64,000 nt of DNA. Origin: Actinomycetes bacterium (lineage in GTDB: Bacteria > Actinomycetota > Acidimicrobiia > Acidimicrobiales > JAMCPL01). Of this stretch, positions 1 through 8,355 are shown in pieces (positions within the stretch are counted from its first letter, which is position 1; every line of letters starts with the position of its first letter). A program made the translations under genes and the position numbers. The DNA lies in assembly GCA_021841005.1 (NCBI GenBank), contig JAKBVZ010000034.1, positions 1-64,000 of the forward strand, written 5' to 3'. The notes under the pieces are model-generated. The model was not told the DNA's origin, searched no databases, and worked only from the letters and a program-made list of their open reading frames with translations.

Positions 1-199
1 ACCATCACGGCCTGAAGACCCGTGAGAACTGGTCACTCGTAGCTGGACATGGAAAGCGCGCCTTTGTACCCCCAGAGGATCCTCGCCATCCAGCCAGACA
101 GAGACAAAGACAGAAAGAGAAAGAGAAGAATACACGCACTCATCCAGGCCGCGCGGCCAATTAGTTGGAAGATCCGTAGTGGCGGATTGCCGGATTGCC

Positions 200-475
200 A
201 GATTGCCGCCGGTAGGGCTGGCCACACTGTCCTATTCATCCGTCTTCAGCTCGTGGGCCGTGTCATTATATGTTTATGTTTATGTTTATGTTTCGATGCT
301 GTGTTGTAATGCCCACACTGTCCCACTCATCCGTCTTCAGTTTGTGGGCCGTGAGCACAAATCGAATCACTGCCGGTAGGGCTTGTCCAACAAATCATCG
401 CCTAGCTAGAACCGGAAACATGCGGATCACCAGCTTTACACGGGCTGTGGCATAGTGGCCGCAACAAATCATCGC
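200..475. repeat. Imperfect repeat tract downstream of mpg
   Basis: No convincing gene lies in the first 475 bases. The tract holds several imperfect direct repeats: a block around 226-262 recurs around 315-352 (shared core CATCCGTCTTCAG), a hexamer TATGTT is iterated near 266-295, and GCCGGTAGGGCT occurs near 207 and 371. Short ORFs here follow the repeats and resemble no family I know. The sequence left of 200 shows nothing recognisable. Confidence 0.6.
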
Positions 476-507
476 CTAGCTAGAACCGGAAACATGCGGA
501 TCACCAG
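388..507. repeat. 46-bp direct repeat copying the 3' end of mpg
   Basis: Bases 388-433 and 462-507 are identical over 46 bp, a period of 74 bp. The right copy contains the last codons and stop of mpg (stop at 476-478). The left copy is a non-coding duplicate just downstream of the gene. Similar 3'-end duplications occur at argH, argD, argC, purD, pheS and others. Confidence 0.9.
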
Positions 508-1213
508 TGACAAAAAACCTCCAGGGAAAGTCCACGGCCTCCTTGATGCCCACCCGACCGGATACGCCAGGCTCGACCGGTGGAGGTACTCCATCGTCCA
601 CAATGACCAGTCCCCGGTCCCCAGATACCAGATCTGCACCGTTATCGGCGCCGTCTATCGAAAATGCCTGGCAAAGTCTGGCCGGGCCTCGTGCAACATC
701 CCGTTCACTGCGTACCACGCCGCCAGCTGCGATCCGCGCATCACGCATTGCCGATACCCCGTTCACCGGCGCAACGGCTCTCAACAGTACGGCCCGAGCC
801 AATCCTTTGGGACCACAGACTACGTTTGCGCACCAGTGCATGCCGTAAGTGAAATATACATATAACCTACCTGAGTCGCCAAACATTGTCGCATTCCTGG
901 CAGTTATGCCATTGCGTGCATGCGATGCCGGATCTTCCTCCCCGCGGTATGCTTCGACTTCGACTATCCTGCCGGCTCGATCGTCACGTACGAGCAACTT
1001 GTTGAGGAGCGCCCTCGCCACCTCCAGCGCATCGGGCTCGTAAAATGTGCGCGTCAGGCTGTTGCTACTGGGAGGCCTGCGGATCAGGGTCTCAGATAAT
1101 TTGCCGCGAGTTGCGCGGCTGGTAACATGCCCTCCACTCATTCCATGGACACTATCTATTGTGGCGCTTCCATGGTATCCGTCTGATGCACAGTGCGTGT
1201 CGACTGGACGCAT
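476..1213 (-). CDS. mpg: 3-methyladenine DNA glycosylase (AAG/MPG family)
   Basis: Base-excision-repair enzyme that removes alkylated purines such as 3-methyladenine. The 245-residue product has the family core: a segment near residue 70 beginning ALEVARALLNK, the VEVEAYRG segment with the probable catalytic Glu, then HARNGITARNATMF and VYFTYGMHWCANVV. The first 45 or so residues are not conserved, so the true start may be an internal Met (the MSGGH position). It is the last gene of the arginine run, downstream of argH; I recall mpg lying close to tyrS and the arg genes in other actinobacteria. Its 3' end is duplicated 74 bp downstream. Confidence 0.9.
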   Translation of the reverse strand: MRPVDTHCASDGYHGSATIDSVHGMSGGHVTSRATRGKLSETLIRRPPSSNSLTRTFYEPDALEVARALLNKLLVRDDRAGRIVEVEAYRGEEDPASHARNGITARNATMFGDSGRLYVYFTYGMHWCANVVCGPKGLARAVLLRAVAPVNGVSAMRDARIAAGGVVRSERDVARGPARLCQAFSIDGADNGADLVSGDRGLVIVDDGVPPPVEPGVSGRVGIKEAVDFPWRFFVTGDPHVSGSS

Positions 1214-1223
1214 GTGGCCCTTG

Positions 1224-1336
1224 TGAAGTGTATATCACACAGGCGTACCCGCCAGTGTCGGTTTCATCCGCCGCCACAGTAATCGTCGGCATAATTCCTG
1301 AAGTATATATCACGCAGGCGTACCCGCCAGTTTCGG
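1224..1336. repeat. 38-bp direct repeat copying the 3' end of argH
   Basis: Bases 1224-1261 and 1299-1336 match with a few substitutions, period 75 bp. The right copy encodes the last residues and stop of argH. The left copy sits in the argH-mpg spacer directly before the predicted mpg start. Confidence 0.88.
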
Positions 1337-2722
1337 CTTACGCTTGGCCGCTGTCCTGGCTTTGTCCGTCTCCATCTGTTCCTTGAACCGCTCCAGTTGC
1401 TTCTCAAGCGGAACCGGACCTCCACCGCCCCAGGTAGTACGCCGTTTGACAGAAACGCCAGGCTCCAGCAAGCTGGCAGCATCAGATCCCAGGTCAGGAT
1501 GAGCCAGCACCAACTCACTCAATGGAACTCCACGTTCGACAGCGTCCTTCACAAGTGACGCAACAATGCCGTGAGCAACACGGAACGGCACCTTTCGTTC
1601 TACGAGCCATTCGGCCAGATCAATTGCAGCCACATTCGAGGTATCTACTGACTTAATCATCTTCTCTGCATGGATAGTCATTGTTTCGATCATCCCACGG
1701 ACCGCGGGCAGGGCTCTTTCAATTTGTTCGAAGGAGTCAAAGGTGGGCTCTTTATCCTCCTGTAAATCCCGGTTGTATGCAAGAGGCAATCCCTTCAACG
1801 TTGCCAAGAAGCCAGCCAGATTGCCAAGCAACCTGCCAGCCTTACCCCTTGCGAGTTCAGCTACATCGGGATTCTTCTTGTGCGGTAGCATAGAGCTGCC
1901 AGTTGCATACCTATCATCTAGCGTGACAAACCCAAACTCTTCACTGGACCAGAGCACAATCTCCTCGCCGATCCTGGATAGATGAACTCCTAAAAGCGCT
2001 AGATCAAAAAGGGCCTCCGCCACGAAATCCCGGTCAGATACAGCGTCGAGAGAATTATCGAATGGTGCAGCAAAACCGAGATCAGCAGCCGTCTCAACCG
2101 GATCTAGCGGCAGAGACGACCCCGCAAGGGCGCCGGCACCGAGCGGGCATACATCCATCCGCGTGAGCAACCCCAGCAGCCTGTCCACGTCTCTCGAAAA
2201 AGACCACGCATGAGCGAGAAAATGATGAGCCAGCATAACCGGCTGCGCTCTCTGCAAATGAGTGTAGCCCGGCATGTAAGTTTCGCCGGCATCGAGCGCC
2301 TTGGCCAGCAGTGTCTCCTCGAGATCCACCACGAGTTCCGCTACATCAAGCACCTTGCTGCGAACATACAACCTGAGATCAGTGGCAACCTGATCGTTCC
2401 GGCTCCTTCCCGTGTGCAGTTTCGATCCAGTGTCACCGGCCAATTCCGTGACGCGTCGCTCCACGGCGGTATGTATGTCCTCATCTCCTGGCCGGAACTC
2501 GAACGTGCCCTGCTCGAGTTCCACTCCCACACGATTCAGAGATACCACAAGTACCGACTCTTCCTCGTCGGTTATGATGCCGCTCCTGGTAAGTCCGTGA
2601 ACATGGGCAATCGATCCTTCAATGTCATAGGTGGCTAACTTGGTGTCGAAAGACAGGCTCTCGGTGAACTGCAACACGGCGTCATCTGTAACGTCACCGA
2701 GACGCCCCTGCCAGAGCGTCAT
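1310..2722 (-). CDS. argH: Argininosuccinate lyase
   Basis: Last step of arginine synthesis: cleaves argininosuccinate to arginine and fumarate. The product is 470 residues, the usual length. It shows the fumarase/aspartase-superfamily signature GSSMLPHKKNP near residue 285 with the catalytic Ser, plus HTGRSRNDQV and the THLQRAQPV segment with the catalytic His. The start ATG at 2720-2722 overlaps the argG stop as ATGA, which argues for this start over in-frame upstream codons and implies translational coupling. Its 3' end is duplicated 75 bp downstream. Confidence 0.95.
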   Translation of the reverse strand: MTLWQGRLGDVTDDAVLQFTESLSFDTKLATYDIEGSIAHVHGLTRSGIITDEEESVLVVSLNRVGVELEQGTFEFRPGDEDIHTAVERRVTELAGDTGSKLHTGRSRNDQVATDLRLYVRSKVLDVAELVVDLEETLLAKALDAGETYMPGYTHLQRAQPVMLAHHFLAHAWSFSRDVDRLLGLLTRMDVCPLGAGALAGSSLPLDPVETAADLGFAAPFDNSLDAVSDRDFVAEALFDLALLGVHLSRIGEEIVLWSSEEFGFVTLDDRYATGSSMLPHKKNPDVAELARGKAGRLLGNLAGFLATLKGLPLAYNRDLQEDKEPTFDSFEQIERALPAVRGMIETMTIHAEKMIKSVDTSNVAAIDLAEWLVERKVPFRVAHGIVASLVKDAVERGVPLSELVLAHPDLGSDAASLLEPGVSVKRRTTWGGGGPVPLEKQLERFKEQMETDKARTAAKRKPKLAGTPA

Positions 2723-3951
2723 TCCTGCCCCTGGTTGCCGGAAGCAGTACCCGGAGCGTCCACTACATCGCCCCCCTGCTTGCCTGCCCAAGTGGCCACT
2801 CCCAGTCCCCATATGCGTACAAACCCTTCAGCATATTCATGCTTGAACGCATCCTCCGGGTCATAGGTTGCGAGATTGTAATCGTACAGAGAATACGGAC
2901 TCCGCCTGCCTGTGGCAATACAATTGCCAGGCGTGAGTCGCAGGCGAACCTCGCCGGTGACGTATCTTTGGGTCTCGGCAAAGAAAGCATCCAGTGCACG
3001 TTTGAGCGGAGAGAACCACAGACCATCGTAGACCAATTCGGCCCATCTCGGCTCAAGCCGCTGTTTCTCGTGCGCCAGGTCCCGCTCGAGTACCAGGGCT
3101 TCGAGATCGTTGTGCGCCATTATTATAGCCAGGGCTCCCGGGCACTCGTAAGTCTCCCGGCTCTTGATCCCAACACGCCGATTCTCCACCATGTCGACCC
3201 TGCCCCAACCATAAGATCCTGTAATTCGCGATACTGACGCTATCAGCTCCGGAAGGGGCATTGTTATGCCGTCCAGTGCGACTGGTACGCCCTGCTCGAA
3301 AGTCAGGACTATTTCCAAAGGGTCAACCGCACTCTGGCGAGTAAGCTCGTATACATCATCTGGGGACGCCACCCATGGATCTTCCATCACTCCACACTCA
3401 ATGGCTCTCCCCCAAAGATTCTCATCAATGGAATAGAGCTTGGTCCCGGTGGCTTCTACAGCTATATCTCTATCCATTGCATACTGGAGAAGGTCCTCCC
3501 TGCTCATTCCCCATAGACGGGCCGGAGCCAAGATGTCCAGATCAGGCGCTAGCGATTTCGTGCCCACCTCGAAGCGGACCTGATCGTTGCCTTTGCCAGT
3601 GCATCCATGAGCAACCGATGTGGCCCCGACACTGCGTGCCACCGCCACAAGGTGCTTCACGATCACTGGACGGGACAGTGCCGATACAAGAGGATAGCGT
3701 CCCTCGTACAAACCGTTGGCGGCTATGGCAGGTACGACGTACGAATTCGCCATCTCGTCGCGGGCATCCACCACTACGCAATCCAGCGCTCCTGCACCAA
3801 GAGCCCGCCTACGAATAGCTTCGAAGTCCCCGCCTTGGCCAACGTCTACGACTACCGCGATGACCTCCATATCCGCCTGTTCGCGAAGCCAGGCCACAGC
3901 AACCGACGTATCGAGCCCGCCGCTGTATGCAAGTACCACCTTACTGGTCAA
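2719..3951 (-). CDS. argG: Argininosuccinate synthase
   Basis: ATP-dependent ligation of citrulline and aspartate to argininosuccinate. The 410-residue product begins with the PP-loop motif AYSGGLDTSVAVAW and continues with the VDVGQGGDFEAI segment and the HGCTGKGNDQVRFE substrate loop, all diagnostic of ArgG. The start is TTG with a Shine-Dalgarno AGGAG five bases upstream. It lies between argR (41-bp gap) and argH (4-bp overlap). Confidence 0.96.
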   Translation of the reverse strand: MTSKVVLAYSGGLDTSVAVAWLREQADMEVIAVVVDVGQGGDFEAIRRRALGAGALDCVVVDARDEMANSYVVPAIAANGLYEGRYPLVSALSRPVIVKHLVAVARSVGATSVAHGCTGKGNDQVRFEVGTKSLAPDLDILAPARLWGMSREDLLQYAMDRDIAVEATGTKLYSIDENLWGRAIECGVMEDPWVASPDDVYELTRQSAVDPLEIVLTFEQGVPVALDGITMPLPELIASVSRITGSYGWGRVDMVENRRVGIKSRETYECPGALAIIMAHNDLEALVLERDLAHEKQRLEPRWAELVYDGLWFSPLKRALDAFFAETQRYVTGEVRLRLTPGNCIATGRRSPYSLYDYNLATYDPEDAFKHEYAEGFVRIWGLGVATWAGKQGGDVVDAPGTASGNQGQE

Positions 3952-3992
3952 TTTTTCTCCTAATATACTCGTTGTCCATTATTACCCAAACC

Positions 3993-4502
3993 TCACTCCA
4001 CGTCTTTCTTACGCGCGAACCTAGGTGCCGCCATCCTCAGCCCTGAGGCATCACTTAACCTACCGGCCACGTCGATCGCCTCCTGCCTACCCCTGGCCAC
4101 CAGCAGGATGGTATCGTCGCCTGCAACCGTTCCCAGTATCTCCTCCAAGCGAGACCTGTCCAGTGCCGCCGCCACTACATGGGCGCACCCAGGCGGAGTG
4201 TGCACCACCACCAAATTTCCCGAACTATCGACACCGGCAACCCATTCTCGAAGCACTCTACGCAGAGCCTCCTCTGGAGGGGAAACGGAAACCACGGTTC
4301 CGGAAATTGCATACACCGGCTCACCACTGCCATCCCTTACCTTTGCCACCGCCATCTCTTCGAGATCCCTACTGAGTGTACTCTGGGTAACGTCCACGCC
4401 CTGCTGGGCGAGCAGGTTGACCAGCTGCTGCTGGTTGGAGATTCTCGACTCGGAAATGATCTGGGCAATCAGCTTCTGGCGTTGCTGCCTCGTTATCCTC
4501 AT
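3993..4502 (-). CDS. argR: Arginine repressor ArgR
   Basis: Arginine-sensing repressor of the arginine genes. The 169 residues comprise an N-terminal winged helix (residues 1-70, including STLSRDLEEM) and a C-terminal oligomerisation and arginine-binding domain with the GTVAGDDT segment, whose Asp pair binds arginine in the family. The probable operator is the ARG-box-like site over the argC promoter at 10643-10656. The spacer upstream carries a 15-bp tandem array, and a short open frame through that array ends in a TGA overlapping the argR ATG. Confidence 0.94.
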   Translation of the reverse strand: MRITRQQRQKLIAQIISESRISNQQQLVNLLAQQGVDVTQSTLSRDLEEMAVAKVRDGSGEPVYAISGTVVSVSPPEEALRRVLREWVAGVDSSGNLVVVHTPPGCAHVVAAALDRSRLEEILGTVAGDDTILLVARGRQEAIDVAGRLSDASGLRMAAPRFARKKDVE

Positions 4503-4531
4503 CCTCTACTGGCTTCCGGCCCCAGTGGCTG

Positions 4532-4606
4532 TCTTGTCATCCGTACTCTTGTCATCCGTACTCTTGTCATCCGTACTCTTGTCATCCGTACTCTTGTCAT
4601 CCGTAC
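4532..4606. repeat. Five 15-bp tandem repeats between argF and argR
   Basis: The unit TCTTGTCATCCGTAC is repeated five times without change in the 196-bp argF-argR spacer. On the minus strand each unit carries an ATG in the same frame (MTRVR repeated), and that frame closes with a TGA overlapping the argR start. Whether it is translated is unknown. Confidence 0.93.
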
Positions 4607-4698
4607 TGGCCGCTGCCCTCTTGTCCTATCCTCCGCTTGATGCTCGCAGGTGATCCTGGTTCGATTGGCATGCGCAGGGATCGACCACGACCTTGCAA

Positions 4699-5640
4699 TC
4701 ATGGTTCCAATCCCCACGCACCGGTAACCCAAGCAAGTACAGATGTAGTGGCCGGCAGCCTATTCGCCACTTGCTTCCACACAGCACTCTTGCTACCACA
4801 AAGTACTGAGTGAGTGATCTCTTCCCCGCGATGAGCCGGCAGACAATGCATCACTATCGCGTCTCGGGACGCTAGCTCAAGCATCTCATCATCCACCGTG
4901 TATCCCGCAAAGACCTTTCTCCTCAACTCGGCTTCATGTTCATCACCCATGGACACCCAGGTATCCGTGTAGATTACATCGGCTCCGGCTACCGCATCAC
5001 TTGGATCGCTGTAAATTTCCAGTTCACCGCCACGCCCAGCAATAAGCGCCACATCGTCATCACGGGGGCCGTACCCCTCGGGCGAGGCGCACCTCAATGT
5101 CATGCCCATCATGGCTGCTGCTTGCATAAGAGACCGGAACACATTGTTTGCATCACCTACATAAGCGAGGATCCTGCCTCCAGAATCTCCGAATACCTGC
5201 CTCACCGTCAGCATATCTGCAATCGCCTGGCACGGATGTGCAAGGTCAGACAGGAGATTGACCACTGGTACCCTGATATTGCCGCCGTTATTCCCGCCGT
5301 CGTCGAGTACCGCAGCCATCCGTTCGAGAGTTTCGTGACGCATCACCCTAGCGCATATGACCGCATGGTATGCACCGAGCACTCTAGCGATATCCTCGGG
5401 TTCTTCGCGCACTCCTATCCCAACCTCCTCGGCCTGCATATATATGGGATGGCCACCCAGGGCAACCACAGCCAGTTCGGTCGAATTGCGAGTGCGAAGA
5501 GAGGGCTTCTCGAACACCAAGGCCACTCCCTTGCCTTCCAATACCCGCCGGAACTCACCGGTAGGTCTTGAAGCGGCAGCGAGTATGCTGTCCAGGTCGT
5601 CGCAGGACAGATCCGCCACATCCAGTAGGTTACGAGCCAT
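4699..5640 (-). CDS. argF: Ornithine carbamoyltransferase
   Basis: Makes citrulline from ornithine and carbamoyl phosphate. The 313 residues show the carbamoyl-phosphate loop as PSLRTRNS (STRT in many homologues), the HPCQAIADM motif, the ornithine-loop region DTWVSMGDE, and HCLPAHRGEEI with the catalytic Cys. These separate it from aspartate carbamoyltransferase. The start has a weak Shine-Dalgarno (AAGGGA). It lies between argD and argR. Confidence 0.95.
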   Translation of the reverse strand: MARNLLDVADLSCDDLDSILAAASRPTGEFRRVLEGKGVALVFEKPSLRTRNSTELAVVALGGHPIYMQAEEVGIGVREEPEDIARVLGAYHAVICARVMRHETLERMAAVLDDGGNNGGNIRVPVVNLLSDLAHPCQAIADMLTVRQVFGDSGGRILAYVGDANNVFRSLMQAAAMMGMTLRCASPEGYGPRDDDVALIAGRGGELEIYSDPSDAVAGADVIYTDTWVSMGDEHEAELRRKVFAGYTVDDEMLELASRDAIVMHCLPAHRGEEITHSVLCGSKSAVWKQVANRLPATTSVLAWVTGAWGLEP

Positions 5641-5672
5641 AGCGGTCCCTTGCCCGTAACGTCATTGACATG

Positions 5673-5782
5673 ATGTTACGCTTCATGGCCTGCCACCCTG
5701 CTGATTGTGCTACCTGTCGGTACCCGATCATCCGCAATGACTCCATGTTACGCTTCATGGCCTGCCACCCTGCTGATTGTGC
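5673..5782. repeat. 38-bp direct repeat copying the 3' end of argD
   Basis: Bases 5673-5710 and 5745-5782 are identical over 38 bp, period 72 bp. The right copy holds the last codons and TAA stop of argD (5748-5750). The left copy lies in the argD-argF spacer, about 30 bp before the argF start. Confidence 0.92.
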
Positions 5783-7163
5783 CAGCCAGAATCTCGAGTC
5801 CCTGCTGCAGATCTAATTCATTTATCGTCAGCGGTGGAGCGATCCTCAACACGTCACCTCGCGGCGAATTCACCACCAAGCCCCAGTCGAGAGCTGTCTC
5901 AGCAACCTGCTTGGCACAGTCTCGTTCCAGGACAATCCCGAGTAGCGCACCCCTGCCCCTTACGCTCGACACCCCGTCTGCATCTTCCAGCATGGCATTC
6001 ACGGCTCTTCCGATTGCAATCGCTCTGGCAGGGGCATCTATATCCTGCATGACATCTAAGGTGGCCAGTGCGGCCGCACATGCCAGAGGCTGCCCTCCAA
6101 AGGTGCTGCCATGATCTCCAGGGACAAAAGACGATGCCACCTCTCTACTTGCCCAGCAGGCACCTACCGGCATTCCGTTGCCGAGCGCCTTGGCAACGGT
6201 GACTATATCAGGCAGGATCCCATCGTGTTGGAATGCGAACCATTCACCCGTCTTCGCTATGCCGGTCTGCACTTCATCAGCGATAAGTAACACTCCATAG
6301 CGGTCGCAAATTTCCCTGGCGGCATGCAGGTATCCATCATCGGGCACTACTATACCGTTCTCGCCCTGGATAGGTTCGACCAGGAAGGCTGCTACATCTG
6401 GCGATGCTAAGGCATGCTCAAGTGCCGGTATATCGTTATACGGGATGAAGTCAAAGCCACCAGGCAATGGCGCGAACGACAAGCTGCCGGCGGATTTACC
6501 GGTTGCAGCCCAAGTGGCCAGTGTCCGTCCATGGAATGATCCCTGCGTGCTGATGATCCGGAACCGTGCCGGATTGCCCCACTTGCGAGACAGTTTGATC
6601 GCGCACTCATTCGCCTCTGCACCAGAGTTGCAGAGAAATACCTGGCCAGCGCTGCCGGACCGACCAGCGCAGACCAGCTTATTGATCTCTGCGGCCAGAT
6701 CATCACGAAGGCCATTGCCGAAGATATTCGACACGTGCATGAGCTTGGAAGCCTGGCACGATATGGCTTCGGTGACTACGGGATGTGAATGCCCAAGCGA
6801 GGTCACCGCTATACCCGAGAAGAAGTCGATGTACCGCTTGCCCTCACTGTCAAGTAAGTACGTTCCTTCGCCCTCGACAAAGGTGATCCTGGGAGGGAAA
6901 TATGTGTTCATAAGAGCGCTCCCGCTCTCTCCTGGCGCGCCACTCAGGGCACTGATGCCGGCCTGCTCGCCCTCTGTAGACTTACTCACTGTAGACTTAC
7001 TCACTGTAGACTTACTCACTGTAGACTTACTCACTGTAGACTTACTCACTGTAGACTTACTCACTGTAGACTTACCCGCCGTGGACGATCCCGCTGGCGG
7101 TACCGGACCATAGTCTGACATAGACTCACCCGCCGTGGACCGACTCTCCGTAGGCTCACCCAC
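5748..7163 (-). CDS. argD: Acetylornithine aminotransferase with repeat-built N-terminal extension
   Basis: PLP-dependent class III aminotransferase converting N-acetylglutamate semialdehyde to N-acetylornithine. The core starts at MNTYFPPRITF (about residue 84) and has the normal length. It shows SGAEANECAIKLSRK, the DEVQTGIAKTGEW segment and the Schiff-base Lys in TVAKALGNGMP. The frame opens at a GTG overlapping the argB stop (GTGGGTGA). The first 83 residues are low complexity and include STVSK repeated from a 15-bp DNA array. The alternative start is the Met at about 6912, which would leave the repeats untranslated. Confidence 0.93.
   Translation of the reverse strand: MGEPTESRSTAGESMSDYGPVPPAGSSTAGKSTVSKSTVSKSTVSKSTVSKSTVSKSTVSKSTEGEQAGISALSGAPGESGSALMNTYFPPRITFVEGEGTYLLDSEGKRYIDFFSGIAVTSLGHSHPVVTEAISCQASKLMHVSNIFGNGLRDDLAAEINKLVCAGRSGSAGQVFLCNSGAEANECAIKLSRKWGNPARFRIISTQGSFHGRTLATWAATGKSAGSLSFAPLPGGFDFIPYNDIPALEHALASPDVAAFLVEPIQGENGIVVPDDGYLHAAREICDRYGVLLIADEVQTGIAKTGEWFAFQHDGILPDIVTVAKALGNGMPVGACWASREVASSFVPGDHGSTFGGQPLACAAALATLDVMQDIDAPARAIAIGRAVNAMLEDADGVSSVRGRGALLGIVLERDCAKQVAETALDWGLVVNSPRGDVLRIAPPLTINELDLQQGLEILAGTISRVAGHEA
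6975..7079. repeat. Seven 15-bp tandem repeats at the 5' end of argD
   Basis: The unit TGTAGACTTACTCAC occurs six times exactly and a seventh time with changes at the end. The length keeps the argD frame open (five codons per unit). It lies between the argB stop and the conserved start of ArgD. Confidence 0.93.
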
Positions 7164-8355
7164 CGTGGCGCACTCCCTCTTTATGCTGTGTGATCATTGT
7201 TCCGATCCCTTTGTCGGTAAAGAACTCGAGTAGCATAACGTGGGGTACCCGCCCATCGAGGATGTGGGCATACCTGACACCATCCCTCAGTGCATGCAGG
7301 CAGGCTTCCCCCTTAGGCAACATACCGCCGACCAGCCTACCTTGATCGATGAGGTCCTGCAACGCTCCGGCGGTCAAAGCACGTATCGTAGTGCCGCTTT
7401 CCTCGGCGTACGCTCTGATGCCTTCCACGTCCGTAAGAAAGACCAGCTTCTCCGCATCCAGCGCCGCTGCCAGCGCACCTGCAACGGAATCGGCATTGAT
7501 GTTGTAACTTTGACCAGCTTGATCGTCTGCAGTAGTTGCCACCACGGGAATCAGACCATCATTCACCAGCGTCTTCACTACGGTAGGGTCTACTACTTTC
7601 ACGTCACCTACGTAGCCTAGGTCACCGGTACGCGCAGATGCGGTTATCAGCCTGGCATCTTCACCTGAGAGCCCTACCGCAACGGCTCCATGTACGTTGA
7701 GGGCAGACACGATTTCCCTGTTCACCTTACCGACCAGCACCATGCGTGCAATCTCGAGCGTTTCGGCATCCGTCACTCTCCTGCCGTCCTTGAACTCGGG
7801 TACCTTGCCAAGCCTCGACATGACCTCGTCAATCTGCGGGCCACCCCCATGTACCACTACTGGACACATCCCCGTAGAACGCATGAGCACAACATCATCG
7901 GCGAATGCAGCTAGGCTGTCGCGGTAATCCTTGCGACTCTCCGCCACGCCTCCTGTTGTAGGCATTGCATTCCCGCCATACTTGATCACGACCACCTTGC
8001 CTGCAAACTTTCGTATATAAGGCAATGCCTCTAGCAGGATACCCACTTTCTGGTCGGGCATAATGTTAGGGCTATCTACACGTTCAGTGGAAATACCCGC
8101 CTCTTCTCCCCTAACCCTTTGTTCTCTATCTCCTGGTCCTACCGGTTCTACTGATTTCACTATCCCTGCTGGTTCCACTAGTTCCACTCCTCCTGCTGGT
8201 TCCACTAGCTCCACTCCTCCTGCCGGTTCCGCTGGTTCCACCATAGCTGCGCCACTCACATCAGCCTGGTAATCATGAGAATCCGGTATGTCATAGCCAG
8301 CGACCGTAGCGTACCTGCGTTCATGATTGCGTTCATGATGTTGTCCTGTTCTCAT
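7156..8355 (-). CDS. argB: Acetylglutamate kinase
   Basis: Phosphorylates N-acetylglutamate. The conserved amino-acid-kinase core begins at MPDQKVGILLEALPY (ATG at 8061, giving 301 residues, the usual length). It has VVVIKYGGNAM, the VVHGGGPQI segment, GLSGEDA and INADSVAGALA. The same frame is open upstream to an ATG at 8355 overlapping the argJ 3' end, adding about 98 low-complexity residues built in part on a 27-bp repeat. I give the longer form because argD, sufU and sufD show comparable extensions or inserts, but the start is uncertain. The 3' end overlaps argD by 8 bp. Confidence 0.9.
   Translation of the reverse strand: MRTGQHHERNHERRYATVAGYDIPDSHDYQADVSGAAMVEPAEPAGGVELVEPAGGVELVEPAGIVKSVEPVGPGDREQRVRGEEAGISTERVDSPNIMPDQKVGILLEALPYIRKFAGKVVVIKYGGNAMPTTGGVAESRKDYRDSLAAFADDVVLMRSTGMCPVVVHGGGPQIDEVMSRLGKVPEFKDGRRVTDAETLEIARMVLVGKVNREIVSALNVHGAVAVGLSGEDARLITASARTGDLGYVGDVKVVDPTVVKTLVNDGLIPVVATTADDQAGQSYNINADSVAGALAAALDAEKLVFLTDVEGIRAYAEESGTTIRALTAGALQDLIDQGRLVGGMLPKGEACLHALRDGVRYAHILDGRVPHVMLLEFFTDKGIGTMITQHKEGVRHGG
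8168..8221. repeat. 27-bp tandem repeat upstream of the ArgB core
   Basis: Two near-identical 27-bp units with flanking partial copies encode VEPAGGVEL twice in the argB frame. They lie between the argJ stop and the conserved ArgB start. Confidence 0.85.
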
